Assembly (NCBI GenBank): GCA_024114885.1
Contig: CP099419.1
Location: forward strand, 744,001 to 808,000
Direction of reading: 5' to 3'
Length of the DNA: 64,000 bases
Source of the DNA: Septoria linicola
Lineage: Eukaryota > Ascomycota > Dothideomycetes > Mycosphaerellales > Mycosphaerellaceae
The translations under genes were made by a program, and so were the position numbers. The notes beneath the pieces were generated by a model. The model made no database searches, had not been told where the DNA came from, and saw nothing but the letters and a program-made list of their open reading frames with translations. This document shows, one piece after another, positions 1 to 11,479 of this stretch. Numbering within the stretch: position 1 is the first letter of the stretch; every line of letters begins with the position of its first letter.

Positions 1-895
1 AAGAGAACCTAGCTAAGATAGGAATAGGTCAAGAGACTGTATTACTAACTCTTTTACTAATAGACAGCTATAAAAGTCTGAAGCCTACTAGACTAAATAA
101 TAAAAGGTGTAATAAATAGGAGTACTAATCTATTATTAGAACATAGATGTAGCTTGTAACTATTATAAGACTAGACATTTTATTTGCCCTTAGAAGATTA
201 AGCTCCTATATTAGTAATCCAATAGTAGGACATATAAAGGCTCTAAAGAAGCTAACTAGATACCTGAGATCAAACCCAGACCTTGGTCTAAGATACTTAA
301 GGAATAGTTAAGGCTGCCTTACTAGATATATAGACTCTAACTATGCAATGGACAAGACTAATAGAGTCTCAATCCTTGGATATGTCTTCTTCCTTTATAG
401 TACACCAATCTCCTAGATAAGTAAGAAGTAGAAATCTATAGCTACATCTATAATAGAAGCTAAATATATAGCTATAGGAGTATGTGCAAAACAGTTATAG
501 TTCCTTAGTGCTCTTTTAAGAGAGCTTAGATGCCTAGAGTTAGTAGGAGAATGTTCTTACTAACTAAGGATCCTTAGTAACTAGGAAACTGTTACTAGAA
601 TTAGGCCAATTTAGCTAAAAGGTAATAACTAAGCTGCCCTTACTCTAGTTAAGGACTTACATATTTATAACAAGTCCAAACATATTGATATCTTATATAA
701 TGCTATAAGAAAGCTCTAGTAGAACAGACTTATCTCTATAGAATATATGAACATAAAAGAGATAGTAGTAGATGGTCTTACTAAGCTAAAGAATAGACTA
801 TAGTTTTAGGAGTTTGTAAGGTAGATCTGCCTTATATAAGAGATATGCAAAAGATAACTCCAAGCCTTAGAGCTGAACTAAGAGGAGTCTAAAAG
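1..895 (+). mobile_element. Ty1/copia retrotransposon relic, RNase H end of pol
   Basis: Reading the plus strand through scattered TAG/TAA codons gives a recognisable copia RNase H domain. From about 205 there is a 'KKLTRYLRSNPDLGLRYL'-type segment. It is followed near 340-420 by a 'DKTNRVSILGYVFFLY' block, by the 'SKK.KSIATSIIEAKYIA' block near 420-480, and by a 'KSKHIDI.YHAIRK'-type segment near 670-715. These match the order in copia pol C-termini. The stops are consistent with CAG/CAA or TGG codons mutated to TAG/TAA, so this is a dead element. CpA and TpG still occur here, so mutation is milder than in the block that follows. The 5' part of the element lies outside the window. Confidence 0.75.
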
Positions 896-1560
896 AAAGA
901 TTTTAGTTACTTGACTCCTCCTTAGTTAGACTTTACAAAGTCCCAAATGCCCTTACTAATGTTAGACCTATTACTAACTGCAATATTACTATATGGCACC
1001 TAGCTAAACTAGACACCCCCTAAGGCCAAGTACTAGTTAATATTGAAGACCTCCTCTATAGCAGCTATTATCTCCTCCACTAGTATGTAGTCACTCTGCT
1101 CCCTAGCTTGATACAAGATCCCTACAGCTAAGAATAGTGTACCCTAAAGACTATTAGGGAACGGAGATAGTAGTGTAGGAAGTTTGTTAGATTAACAGTT
1201 GGTACTGTCTGGTTATTGGTCTGAAAAGTAAGTACTTGATAACTAATCAAGATTGGGACTAGCATTTGAGTGCTATAGATGATCTGTTGAAAGATCTGAC
1301 TATATAGCATAAGTAGGAGTGTTAAGAATGTATCCTAGATAGTTAGTCTAGATATGGACTTCTAAGCATAGTTCTAGATGCCTAAGGCATCTACCTGAGG
1401 CTTAGTAAGAGGTACATCTTGCTTCTCTCTCTTCTCTTCTTAGATAACCAACTTAATCAACTTTGTATTTGGTTCCTAGCATATTACTACTACACTATAT
1501 ATATAAGTTAGTTCAAGATTGATCCCCTATTCTTCTTTACTACGCTATACCCTCCTTGAC
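896..1560 (+). mobile_element. Probable 3' UTR/LTR of the copia relic
   Basis: This stretch follows the RNase H relic directly and starts with a purine-rich segment (about 880-903) that could be the polypurine tract. It has no convincing reading frame. It is the expected position of the 3' LTR, but no second LTR copy is inside the window, so its borders cannot be set. The mutation style changes near 1,560, where CpA/TpG almost disappear, so the copia sequence probably ends about there. Confidence 0.4.
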
Positions 1561-2559
1561 ATTATATAGCATCTACAAACGCCCTCTACTTTTAATACTA
1601 CTTAGTAATAGAAAATAGAAGCCTCTTTATTAATAAGGCCTAGTATCGAGAAGGGCTTTAGCGTAGTAATCTCGTAACCTTCTTCTTATAAAGGCTTTAA
1701 AGCTATTATCGTTTAGTATATAGCTAATTAAGCTTCTTATTAAAGCCTCGTCTTAAAGTATAAACTTGTTTAGTATAGTAGTTCGAGGCTTTAGAGAGTC
1801 TAGATACTATAAGTACTCTTATTATATTAAGACTAGGCTTACTATATAAACCTTAATATCGAAGCCTCTTCTTAGCTAGTATATAAGCCTTAGCCTACTA
1901 AGCGAGTAAAGCCTCGAAGTATACTTACTTCGTTACTAGATCTCTAGTATAGAAGAGCTATAACTAGACTAGTATACTAGAGAGGATTCGAGTATCGTTA
2001 ACTATAGTCTTAGCCTTAAGCTAAAGCGCTTTTATATAGTCGCGCTAGTCTTAAGCTATAATTCCCTCTCTTATAACCTCGTCTATAAGCTTCTAAACGC
2101 GATTTTCGAGGACTATAATATTAATAGCCTTTACCTCGATTTCTTCTCTAGCTTCTTCTAGCTTAGAAGTAAGTATAAGATCTAAGATACGCTAATCCTC
2201 GATCTCTTCCTAATTCGTAATAAGCTATCTCGATTAACTAGCTACTTCTATCCTTATATCCTTAAGCTACTCTTCTATCGATATAAGGCTTCCTCTTATA
2301 GAAATAAGTAACGTTATTATCTACTAAATAACGAGCCTTATATCCTTTCGTTACGATACGAGATCTACTATAGCGAGAATAAGGCTATTAGATCGCTAGG
2401 TCGTAGATACTACTTAAAGTCGAAGCTTAGTTACTATTTTATAAAGGCCTCGACCTTCTATTATAGAATCAGATAGCTACTTTATAGTAGCTTGATCGTA
2501 CGATACGAGGCCTCGTATAGTCTTTCTTAGAACTTAGTTCTTATAAGACAATATAATAA

Positions 2560-4804
2560 CCTATTAGTCTAAGCGACTAAGCTCCTACTAAGCTTCTCTC
2601 TTATAGTTAAAAAAAGCTTATTTAGCTTCTCTCTTATACTTAGAGAGGGCTTATTTAGCTTCTCTCTTATACTTAGAGAGAGCTTGTTTAGCTTCTCTCT
2701 TATACTTAGAGAGGCTTTATTAAGCTTCTTTCTCGTACTTAGAGAGGGCCTCGTTATTAGTAATAACCTTATCTTAGTAGCTATCTAATAAATATTAATA
2801 TTAGTAAAGCCTAGATATAGTAAAGTCTTATATACTATAAAGTATACTAACGGCCTTATTTAGCTACTAAATCTATATCTACTTACTATATAGAAGATAT
2901 ATACTCTAGCTTAAAGTAAGGAATAGTATACTAGTAGCTATATTTCTCTATACTAAAGCTACGTAGAGCTTACTAAATAATTCTATATAGAGTCGATAGC
3001 GTTTCTTTAAAGATAGGAGCGCTATACCTAGAGTAGAATAGAGGCCTCGACTAATTAATTATAGGCCTAAGACCTTAGTATTATAGTAAGCTTATATAGT
3101 ATTCTTATTATCGATCGAGGCTTTAATCTATTTATTAAGAGTCTAGTTAAGAGACTAAGCTATATCTATCGAAGCGCGCTATCTATATAGCTCTAACTAG
3201 GCCGTATAAAGTAGGCTCTTTATTATATATATATAGACTATAAAGTAGACATTACTTACTATAAGGCCTATAATCTATCTTCTTACGATATTTAGTAGTA
3301 TCTAATACTAACGAAGCCCTATATACGTTATAACGAGTACTATAGCTATACTCGAAGCCTTCGTATCCTAGTCTATAAGCTTTACTAGTAAGGCCTAGTT
3401 TACTACTATTAAGCGCTCGATAGTAGACTCTAGTATATAAATCTTTCTCTATTAAGTAGAGACTAGGATATAGTATTTACGTAGCTAATAAAGTATTAGG
3501 ATAAGCGTAACTATACTTCTAGTAAGCTATAAGCTAAGTAGAGCCTTATTAGTAATAAGGTCTTTAACTTATTATCGTACTTAAGAGACTAGGCTTCGTT
3601 TCGTAGATAATAGTATCTTTATAATAAAGATAATAGTAGTAGACCTCGCTAGTTAGTAATAGAGGATCTAGTTAATTACTATCTACTATACGAGGCCTCG
3701 TTACTTAAGAGTTTTAATCTTCTATAGCGTCGAAAGTTAATATATTAAGGTAGTAATAGTTATATAGGCTATCGAGAGAGTTTATTAACTATTAAGGTAC
3801 TAATCTTATAGTGCCTTAAGGCGATAATTAACTTACTATAAGGATCTATAGTCCTCTATAAGCTAGTCGTGTTTAGTTTATTTTAGCGTAATAGAAGAGG
3901 CTAGGTCGCTCTTATTACGAGACTTCTCTTCGACCTATAACTCTAGAGCTTAATATTACTTATCTAGTCGGTTAATCTCTAATCGCTTTTTTATTAATTC
4001 TAGCTCTAGGTCTACGACCTTATTTTTAGCTCTAAGCCTCTACTTATTAACCTTATCTCCTACTTAGAGAGTCGAGGTATTAGGCTCTCGACTCGATTAA
4101 TATTAGTAGTCAAGTTATAGTTTCTTCCTTCTAGCTCTAATTTCTTAGTTTCTAAACGTTCGAGCTCTTCTACTAGGCCTTACTTTTCGCCTTAAAGCTC
4201 GTCTCTTATTATACTAAGTTTCTAAGCTTCTCTCTCTAGTAGCCTCTTCTCGCTCTTAGTTTATATCTTACTCTCTTCTAACTTCCTAACTTTATCTATT
4301 AAGCCTTATTTCTTCTCTATAACCTTCGATCTCTCCTATCTCTTCTTTATAGCTATATTAATTAGGTCTTATTATTTATTATTAAGCCTCTTCTTCTAAC
4401 TCTCTAATAGCTTAACTACTACCTTAAGGCCTCTCTTCTACTCTTAAAGCTACCTAATTACTTAGACTAAGCTACTATTATCGCTATTTAGCTTCGTCTT
4501 TATCTTTTCTAGATAACTAATTTCTATAATAAGGCTCTATTTCTAACTCTCGAGCCTCTCTACCTCTAAGACTAAGCTCTCTTTTAAAGTAGATAGCTTA
4601 GCTACTTCGCTTTCTAGTATCTCTTTTATAGAAGTTAAGCCTCGAATATCTATAATAAGCTTCTACTTCTATACTAAGGCGCTTATAACCTTCTTAGATA
4701 AAGCCTTATATCGTTACTATACCTAGATATTTAAATTCTCTTAGTCCTTACGTTTACTCGCGAGAACCTAAAGATATTAAGCTTTAGTTTCTAAGATAAG
4801 GTCT
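2560..4804 (-). pseudogene. RIP-killed gene for a long coiled-coil protein
   Basis: The reverse strand, read through TAA/TAG codons, gives a long stretch rich in E, K, L, R and S with heptad-like spacing. Examples are 'EVAKLSTLKESLVLEVERLES' near 4,540-4,610 and segments ending in KLEES, EELERLE and KKLELEGRNY between about 4,040 and 4,330. This is typical of long coiled-coil proteins. The 33-bp repeats near 2,591-2,755 encode an 11-residue repeat in the same orientation. The frame appears to continue on the other side of the Gypsy insertion after 18,600, so the retrotransposon probably landed inside it. I cannot name the protein. It may belong to an older mobile element or be a duplicated host gene caught by RIP. 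Confidence 0.55.
2591..2755 (-). repeat. 33-bp tandem repeat, five units, coding for 11 residues
   Basis: The string AGCTTCT recurs at 2,591, 2,624, 2,657, 2,690 and 2,723, an exact 33-bp period. On the reverse strand each unit reads ALSKYKREAK followed by TAA, which is CAA (Gln) after RIP. The original was therefore an 11-residue repeat ending in Gln. A period divisible by three and the conserved peptide support a coding origin within the coiled-coil relic. Confidence 0.8.
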
Positions 4805-4809
4805 ATAAC
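4805..4809. repeat. Target-site duplication ATAAC, left copy of outer Gypsy
   Basis: ATAAC directly precedes the outer element's 5' LTR. The same five bases directly follow its 3' LTR at 18,595-18,599. Five-base duplications are normal for LTR retrotransposons. Confidence 0.85.
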
Positions 4810-5014
4810 TATAAGAGCGTAGAGTAAATAGTCGAAGTAAAGGAAGGCTACTTGCCTTACTACCTCGCCTTAGTATACTAGCTTATACTAAGTATACTTA
4901 GCGTATAGGTATTTTATACGCGACGTACGCGCTCTATATTAGAACCTATAAGAATTAGTCTATAGTCTTAACGATAGTTAAGAGCGTTCTATACGTTACT
5001 ATATACTCTTTATA
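4810..5014 (+). repeat. Outer Gypsy 5' LTR (205 bp)
   Basis: It begins TATAAGAG and ends CTCTTTATA, which are the usual TG...CA termini after RIP. It matches 18,390-18,594 over its whole length with about four or five differences. Two bases after it comes ATTCTAATTCTTCTC, a likely primer-binding site that resembles the one in the inner element. Confidence 0.9.
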
Positions 5015-5039
5015 ATTCTAATTCTTCTCTCCTATATAG

Positions 5040-6420
5040 AGTAGTAATCTATAGAACTCTAGAAACAAGATATTATATAACGATAGCGCCTCGTAGGTAG
5101 AATATATACGAGACGAGCTTGCTAAATAAGAGCTAGAAGATTATCTTAACTAAAATAGGCCTAACGCTAGTAACGCTATAGGATATAGCTAACTAGTAGA
5201 TAAGGATATAGAGCTAGATCGCTTAGTAGCTACTAATAAGGCGTTACGTAAGTAGGTCTATCTCGCTAACCTATAACGTAAGAATATACGCTTACGAAGC
5301 GAACTCGTAGCGCCTATAGAGAGTAGCTCTCTTACTAGCGTATAGCTTAGTCGCTATAAACAAGACAAGGCGTCTAGTATTAGTAGACTATAGCTAGAAG
5401 ACCTAGGTAACAAGCCTACGCCTCGTACGAGTAGTAACCTTAGAGTTAGTAAGAGCTCGAGGTTAAAGGAGCTAAAGCCTTTTAAAGATAAGAACGTTAG
5501 AGAAGCTAGAGAGTTTATTAGAATACTTAAGGTAATCTTCGCTAATAGCGTAGACTATTTCGTAGTATATAGGCCGCGCGTGCTCTATATTATCTTGTAC
5601 CTAGTAGGTAATATCTTAGATAAGTAGTATAACGAGAATAATATAGATAACCTTCCTTCCTCTTATACTTAAGACAAGTTTCAAGCCTTTATCTTTAACT
5701 CTATCGGTAACGAGTAGAATCGTACGATCTTTATAACTATAGAGTACGAGCGTATCTAGTAACGCTATAACTAAACTACCTAGTAATTCGATATAGAGTT
5801 AAATACTCTAGAGTACTAGCTAGGTAACTTTAGTAAAGAGTAGTAGTATCGTACGTTTATCGTAAAGCTATATAAGCTACTATAATAGAAGCTCTTAAAG
5901 TAAAAGGACCTACTACTACGTAACTATAGCGACCTTATTACGTTTACGAAACGATATAAGGTAGCTAATCCTACGCTAGAGCCTAAGAAGAGTACTAATA
6001 AGGATAGAGGTCCTAGTAAGCGCGCTAGGGACGAGAAGTATAAGGAGCGTACTCGCTAACTATCTAAGAAACCTTTTAGGGAAAAGGAAAAGTAGAAGGA
6101 TAGGTTAGGTAAGAAGCCTATAGAGCGTAACTAATACGTAAGTAATAACCTATCGTATATCTAGTATTATAGATATAAGAAGTATAGATACTATAAGAAT
6201 AAGTACTCTAATCTAGACTCCTAGAGTAACGATAGTAAGAAGCCTATAGTACGTAGCGCTAACGCTAGTAAGTCGAAAAAAGTATAGATATTAGAGAGGG
6301 ACTAGAGTCTCTAGATACTAGAGCTAAACTAACTAGTAAAGACTTCCTACCTATATAAGCCGTATATATAGTACGTATCGAAGGCGTAGTCGAGGTACTA
6401 GAGAGGAGTATTCGTTATAA
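5040..6420 (+). pseudogene. Outer Gypsy gag relic
   Basis: This follows the 5' LTR and primer site. The translated frame is basic and interrupted by TAG/TAA. Near 6,164-6,208 a CX2CX4HX4C zinc knuckle can be inferred if TAT/TAC codons are read as RIP products of TGT, TGC and CAC. Several Lys/Arg-rich segments precede it (about 5,990-6,120). The whole fits a retrotransposon nucleocapsid. It is not functional as it stands. Confidence 0.7.
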
Positions 6421-9400
6421 ATACCTTCTAGATAATATAGTAGATATTAATATTATATCTTAGTCTTATACTCTTAAGTATAGGTTACTCCTAAGACCGA
6501 ATATAGCTTTACTACCTACTTCTAGCTTCTTAGGTAATAAGGGCTATTATTATAGAGTATACTACCTACGCCTACGCCTTATAGACTCTATAAGAGCGAC
6601 GCGTATAGGTAGTAGAATCTTCTATACCTTCGATATCCTAGAGCTAGACCTAATCGTAGGCCGACTATAGAGAAGGTCCTATAGAGTAATTAGACTACTA
6701 ATAGACAAGTAGCTCTTTAACCGTACTAGTAAGACTAGTATAGTTCGTATACGAGAAGCGTATAAGCTCTTTAAGGATATACGTAATACTCTAGTAGTAT
6801 ACGTAGTAAGCGTATAAGGCGTAAGCGAGAAGCTTAAGCCGATTCCTAGCGAGTTTAAGTAATTTATAGATATCCTTAATCTAAGCGAGAAAGTAAGAAG
6901 TAAACTAGTCGAAGACGTAGAGTATATAATCGACTTAGAACTAGGAAAGAAGTCTCTATTTAAGCTCCTCTACTATTAATCTAGAAGGGAGCTAGAGGAA
7001 CTTTAGAAGTATCTAAAAGATACGCTAGAGTATAATTAGATCGAGTATAGCGAAAGCGAGGTAGATACGCCTATCCTATTCGTACTAAAGAAGAATAGTC
7101 GCCTTCGACTCTATATAGATTATAGAAGGCTTAATAAGATTATTATTAAGAATAGGTATCTCTTACTACTTATTAGTAAGATACTTAATAGGCTTATAGG
7201 TACTATATAGTTTACCTTCTTAGATCTTATAGATATATATTATTATATTAAGATTAAGCTAGCCGACTACTAGAAGACCGCGTTTCGTATACGCTATAGG
7301 CACTTCTAATATAGAGTAATACTTTTCAGCCTAACTAATATACTTATAACCTTCTAGGAGTATATTAACTAAGCCTTAGCTAGGCTCGTAGATACTAGTT
7401 ATATAGTATACTTAGATAATATCCTAATCTATAGTACTTCGAGAGAGTAGTACGTACGCGACGTTAGCGTAGTACTTAAGAGGCTTAGAAAGTTTAGTCT
7501 ATATATATAAAGAAAGAAATATAAGTTCTTCTAGAAAAAAGTCGATTTCTTAGGCTTCGTAGTAACTACTAGAGGCGTTACGATAGACCTACGTAGGGTC
7601 GACGCTATCGTAGCGTAGCTAAAGCCTATAACCCTTATAAAGATCTAATCCTTCTTAGGATTTACTAACTTCTATTATCGTTTTATTCGATAGTACTCTA
7701 AGATAGTAATACTCCTTATAGCTCTATCTAAGAGAGCTATTAAAGGTAAGAAGCTAGAGCCTATCTAGTAGAGCGAAAGCGAGAAGTATACGTTTTAGTA
7801 GCTAAAGAAAGTATTCTAAACTATACTACTCCTTAGATACTATAATCCTACGTAGCCTATACGTATCGAAACTAACGCGTCGGATTTCGTAGTAGTAGAG
7901 ATCTTAATATAGCTCTTTAAAAGGAACTAGTACTCGATTATATTTTACTCGCGTAAGCTAATTACTATAGAGTATAATTACGAGGTATATAATAAGGAAC
8001 TCCTTATAGTTATAGAAGCCTTTAAGACGTAGCGACTATATCTCGAAGGCGTATAGTATATAATTACCGTAATCGTCGACTACGCTAACCTTAAAGCCTT
8101 TATAATAATAAAGTAACTAACGAGCTAATAAGTAAGGTAGGTAACCTTACTAGTACCTTATAACTTTACGATTAAGTATCGTATAGGTAAGCTAAACCTC
8201 GCCGATACGCTATCGAGGCGTAGTAACTACGCTAGAGAGGCCTAGTATATATCTAACCTATTACCTATACTTTAGACTAAGCTAAAGATATAAGACTCCT
8301 TAAGTTAACCGTTACCTATATACGACGCGAGTAACCTTATTATAGCGCGAGTTCGAGCCGTATACGCGACGTATTACGTAGAGCTATAAGAGTAGAAAGA
8401 CTATAGTCCCTCTACTATAAAACCTACTTAGTAACTAGTAATAGTTATAGGTAGTAGTAGTAACCTACTATTATAGAGATATTACTAAAAGCGTTCGCTT
8501 AGTAGATCTTAGAGGTTACTAGCGAAGCGGATACGAAGCGTAGCTATAGAGGTAGAACGTATACGTTATAATAGTAAAGCGTATATAAGGATCGTAGAAG
8601 TCGCGAGCGAAGATAAGGACGTAGAGCGTAGATAGGTAGGACTACCTATAACTAAAGATTCTAACTCTAAAAGCGTCTAAACTATAGAACTAAGAGACGC
8701 TCTCTATTACTAAAGAGGTAGGCCGGATAGCGTAAGCCTCGAAGAGAGTACTACCTATAGTAAGGCTAGCGTATCGCTACTATAGCGAGTAGCTAGCGTA
8801 ATAGTCGCGCGCGAATAACTATACGCTAACGTTTCCGACCTTATATTTAGATATACTAAAGCGATTATATACGCGGAGCTAAATACCTACGTAGTATACG
8901 AGTAGGCGAAGTATAATAGAGGCGTATACGAATAGTATAGGACTAAAGATAATACCTTATTTATAAGCGACTACTTATATCTTCTAAAAGACTACGCCTT
9001 AAGGACGTAGGTAATACGTATATACTACGACGACGTCCTAGCTAGCTACTTTAGGAAAGATAAAACGCTAAAGTTAATATAGTAGAAGTACTACTAGCTA
9101 AGAATAGCGACCGACGTAGCTAAGTATATAGAAGCCTACGAAGCCTACTAGTATACGAAGGCGAGGCGCTATCGCCTATATAGTAAACTAAAGTCGTTAC
9201 CTCTACTAGAAAGACTATAGTAAGAACTAATAATAGACTTTATTATAGATCTTCTACTAAGTAAGCGAAACGTATACGTCTACGATACGATCTTTATAAT
9301 TATCGATAGATATACTAAAATATTAATATTTATTACTATAACTAAGAGATATATAAGCGCTAAGCTTACGAGTATCCTAAGTAATAAGGTCGTCTAATAC

Positions 9401-9799
9401 TATAGTATACCTACTAGTATTATAATAGATAGAGGCTTAGTATTTATAAGCTAGTTTTAGTTAGACTTCTACTACGAAACATATATAAAGCGTAAGCTTA
9501 GTATAGCGTTCTACTCGTAAATAGATAGCTAAATAGAGCGTACTAACTAGACTTTAGAGTAGTACCTCTATATCTTCTATAATAAGTAATAAGATAATTA
9601 GGCCGCTTTACTACTATAAGCGGAGTTCGCGTATAATAATAGCGACTACCCTACGCTATATAAGAGTCTCTTTAATATCTTATATAGGTTTAACTCTAAA
9701 ATAGTAATATATACGCGCGACGCTTAAGACGAGCGTCTAGAGAGAGAGGTACCTATAGTAAAGAATATAGTAGAGAGACTTCGTAACGTATATAAGGAG
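6420..9799 (+). pseudogene. Outer Gypsy pol relic: protease, RT, RNase H, integrase
   Basis: Reverse transcriptase is clear from about 7,070: 'PILFVLKKNSRLRLYIDYRR', then 'LNKITIKNRY', then 'FTFLDLIDIYY' near 7,210. The catalytic box near 7,404-7,436 reads YLDNILIYS, where YLDDIL is expected. RNase H follows (about 7,860-8,100). The integrase core is seen near 9,280-9,580 ('YDTIFIIIDRYTK', 'IIIDRGLVF', then an 'ERTN.TLE.YL' segment). The frame is broken by the inner element at 9,804/9,805 and resumes after 16,471 with the chromodomain. Nonsense codons are TAG/TAA throughout. Confidence 0.85.
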
Positions 9800-9804
9800 C
9801 TATA
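9800..9804. repeat. Target-site duplication CTATA, left copy of inner Gypsy
   Basis: CTATA lies directly before the inner element's left LTR and again directly after its right LTR at 16,467-16,471. Dropping one copy and the element rejoins the outer integrase frame. Confidence 0.85.
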
Positions 9805-9976
9805 TATAAAAGAAGTATATAGTAATATATAGAGCGCCCTTCTAACAAGACTATTAGGATATCGTAAGACTAAATCTTGCCTCCTTTCGGATATATACGC
9901 GTACTATAGTTATACCGTACGCTAAGCCTACGAGCCTAAGATAGGTCTTAGCCTTTAACCTTACCTAGCTCTTATA
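9805..9976 (-). repeat. Inner Gypsy LTR, left copy (3' LTR of the minus-strand element)
   Basis: The 172 bp start TATAAAAG and end CTCTTATA. They align end to end with 16,295-16,466, and several differences are A/G or C/T as expected for RIP. Confidence 0.9.
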
Positions 9977-10344
9977 ACTATCTCCTCTCCCTAAGAGAGC
10001 TACCCTTAGCGACACTCTTACTTTATAGGTTATATTCTAGGCTTCCTATTTAGTCCTTATAATATACTTTATATATTCCGCGCCTATCGCGTCTCTAACG
10101 CGTTATACCTACGAACCTTTAGCGTGTTACGTAAATTCGCGCTACGAAGTAAAGAGTTACTATACGTATTACGTTTACGTAGTAATATATTCCTTACTAT
10201 AGCGACTACGATTCGTAGCTCGAGCGTGTTCTTAAAAACTCTTCTAACTCTCTCTTAGACTTTCTCTCTATATATATAATATTTTCTATATCCTTAGTAA
10301 AGCTAGTATCTCTATACGATTACTATACTACTAACGTAAGTATA

Positions 10345-11179
10345 ATGCTACCGAAACGTACTAGAGTCGTAGTCTCGAACTACCTACTCTATACTATCGA
10401 TAATATTAGAGGATAAGGAGATATAGACATCTACCTCTACTATATTAAGTATACTTATAACGGTACGGCTCTTCGAATACTCCTTGACTACGCTTTACCT
10501 ACTAACGGACTACGTATAGACGACGAGCCTACGTATAACGGGGTAATAAAGCCTAGCTAGAAGGTTAAGTATTAGCGCTATAAGCGCTAATACTACCTAT
10601 ATAAGCGTATTACTAACGGTAACCTTAAGCGGTAGGCGCGCCGCGTACTATACTACCGCTAGTAGCTAGAGACCCTCTCTAAGGGCGTATATAAGAAGTA
10701 GGCAAAGCGCCGCCTAAAGAGCCTCTATACCTCTATTAAGACCTCTAAGAGGGTCTTTACTAGTAATAAGGGCAAGGCGGTCAGTAGCTAGGATACGCTA
10801 CGTAAGGCGAGCGCGCTCGCTCTACTAGCGACTAGTACGATGTCTATCGCCGGTCTAGCGGAGACCTAGCGCTAGTCTAACTTTATAGTAGCTATATTTA
10901 AGCTATAGTACGAGGTATACCTACTTTTCCTATACGATCCTCGTACGATACTAATACTCTTTATAGACTAACTATATAGTAGGCGCCTCTAGCGATACCC
11001 TAGACGCTACTATAGAGGCGGCCTACTTCGAGGGTAGTAACTAGGAGGAGGGTAAGCTCTCTAAGGACGTAGTGTCTAACGAGGAGGTAGAGGTAGAGAA
11101 GGATAAGGATAAGGACGTAGAGGGCGTTACTAGCGGCGGAAACGCTAGCGACGACGCGCTCTCTATAGACGATAAATAA
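10345..11179 (+). pseudogene. Antisense accessory ORF relic in inner Gypsy
   Basis: On the strand opposite to the element's pol, between its chromodomain and 3' LTR, a frame starts at ATG 10,345 (MLPKRTRVVVSNYLLY...) and stays protein-like to about 10,970. Its only interruptions are TAG and TAA, never TGA, as expected if Gln/Trp codons were RIPed. After a one-base frame change near 10,970 a strongly acidic tail follows (SNEEVEVEKDKDKD, then a Gly/Asn/Asp-rich end) and stops at TAA 11,177-11,179. The middle is basic (KRRLKSLYTSIKTSKRV). I do not recognise the protein. The frame change could be an intron border or decay. Confidence 0.55.
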
Positions 11180-11479
11180 GCGTTTCGCTCGCTACCTACC
11201 CGCGCCTCTTATACTCTACTCGCGCCTATATAGGCTATAGTTAGATTCTTGCTTCTTACCTATAGGCACTATACGAGCCGCTTAGTAGGCGTATATAAAT
11301 AATATAGTTTACGCTTCGATATATCCTAAATGCCTTAGTAATTTTCTTACTTTCTTAAATTCAAAGTTTGCCCTTATATATAGGTTTAGCGCTTAGTACT
11401 TAGTATTGCTATATTAGTACCTTAGCGCTTTTGTCTTACTACGCGCTCGCTTACGCGCTACGCTTCGAATACGTTAAGT

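Noticed and set aside
1128..1310. 60-codon minus-strand ORF.
   Set aside because: It is AT-rich and lies in the non-coding tail of the copia relic, with no protein features.
2591..2755. CRISPR-like array of regularly spaced repeats.
   Set aside because: The repeat is contiguous 33-bp tandem DNA with no unique spacers, it codes for an 11-residue repeat, and the genome is fungal.
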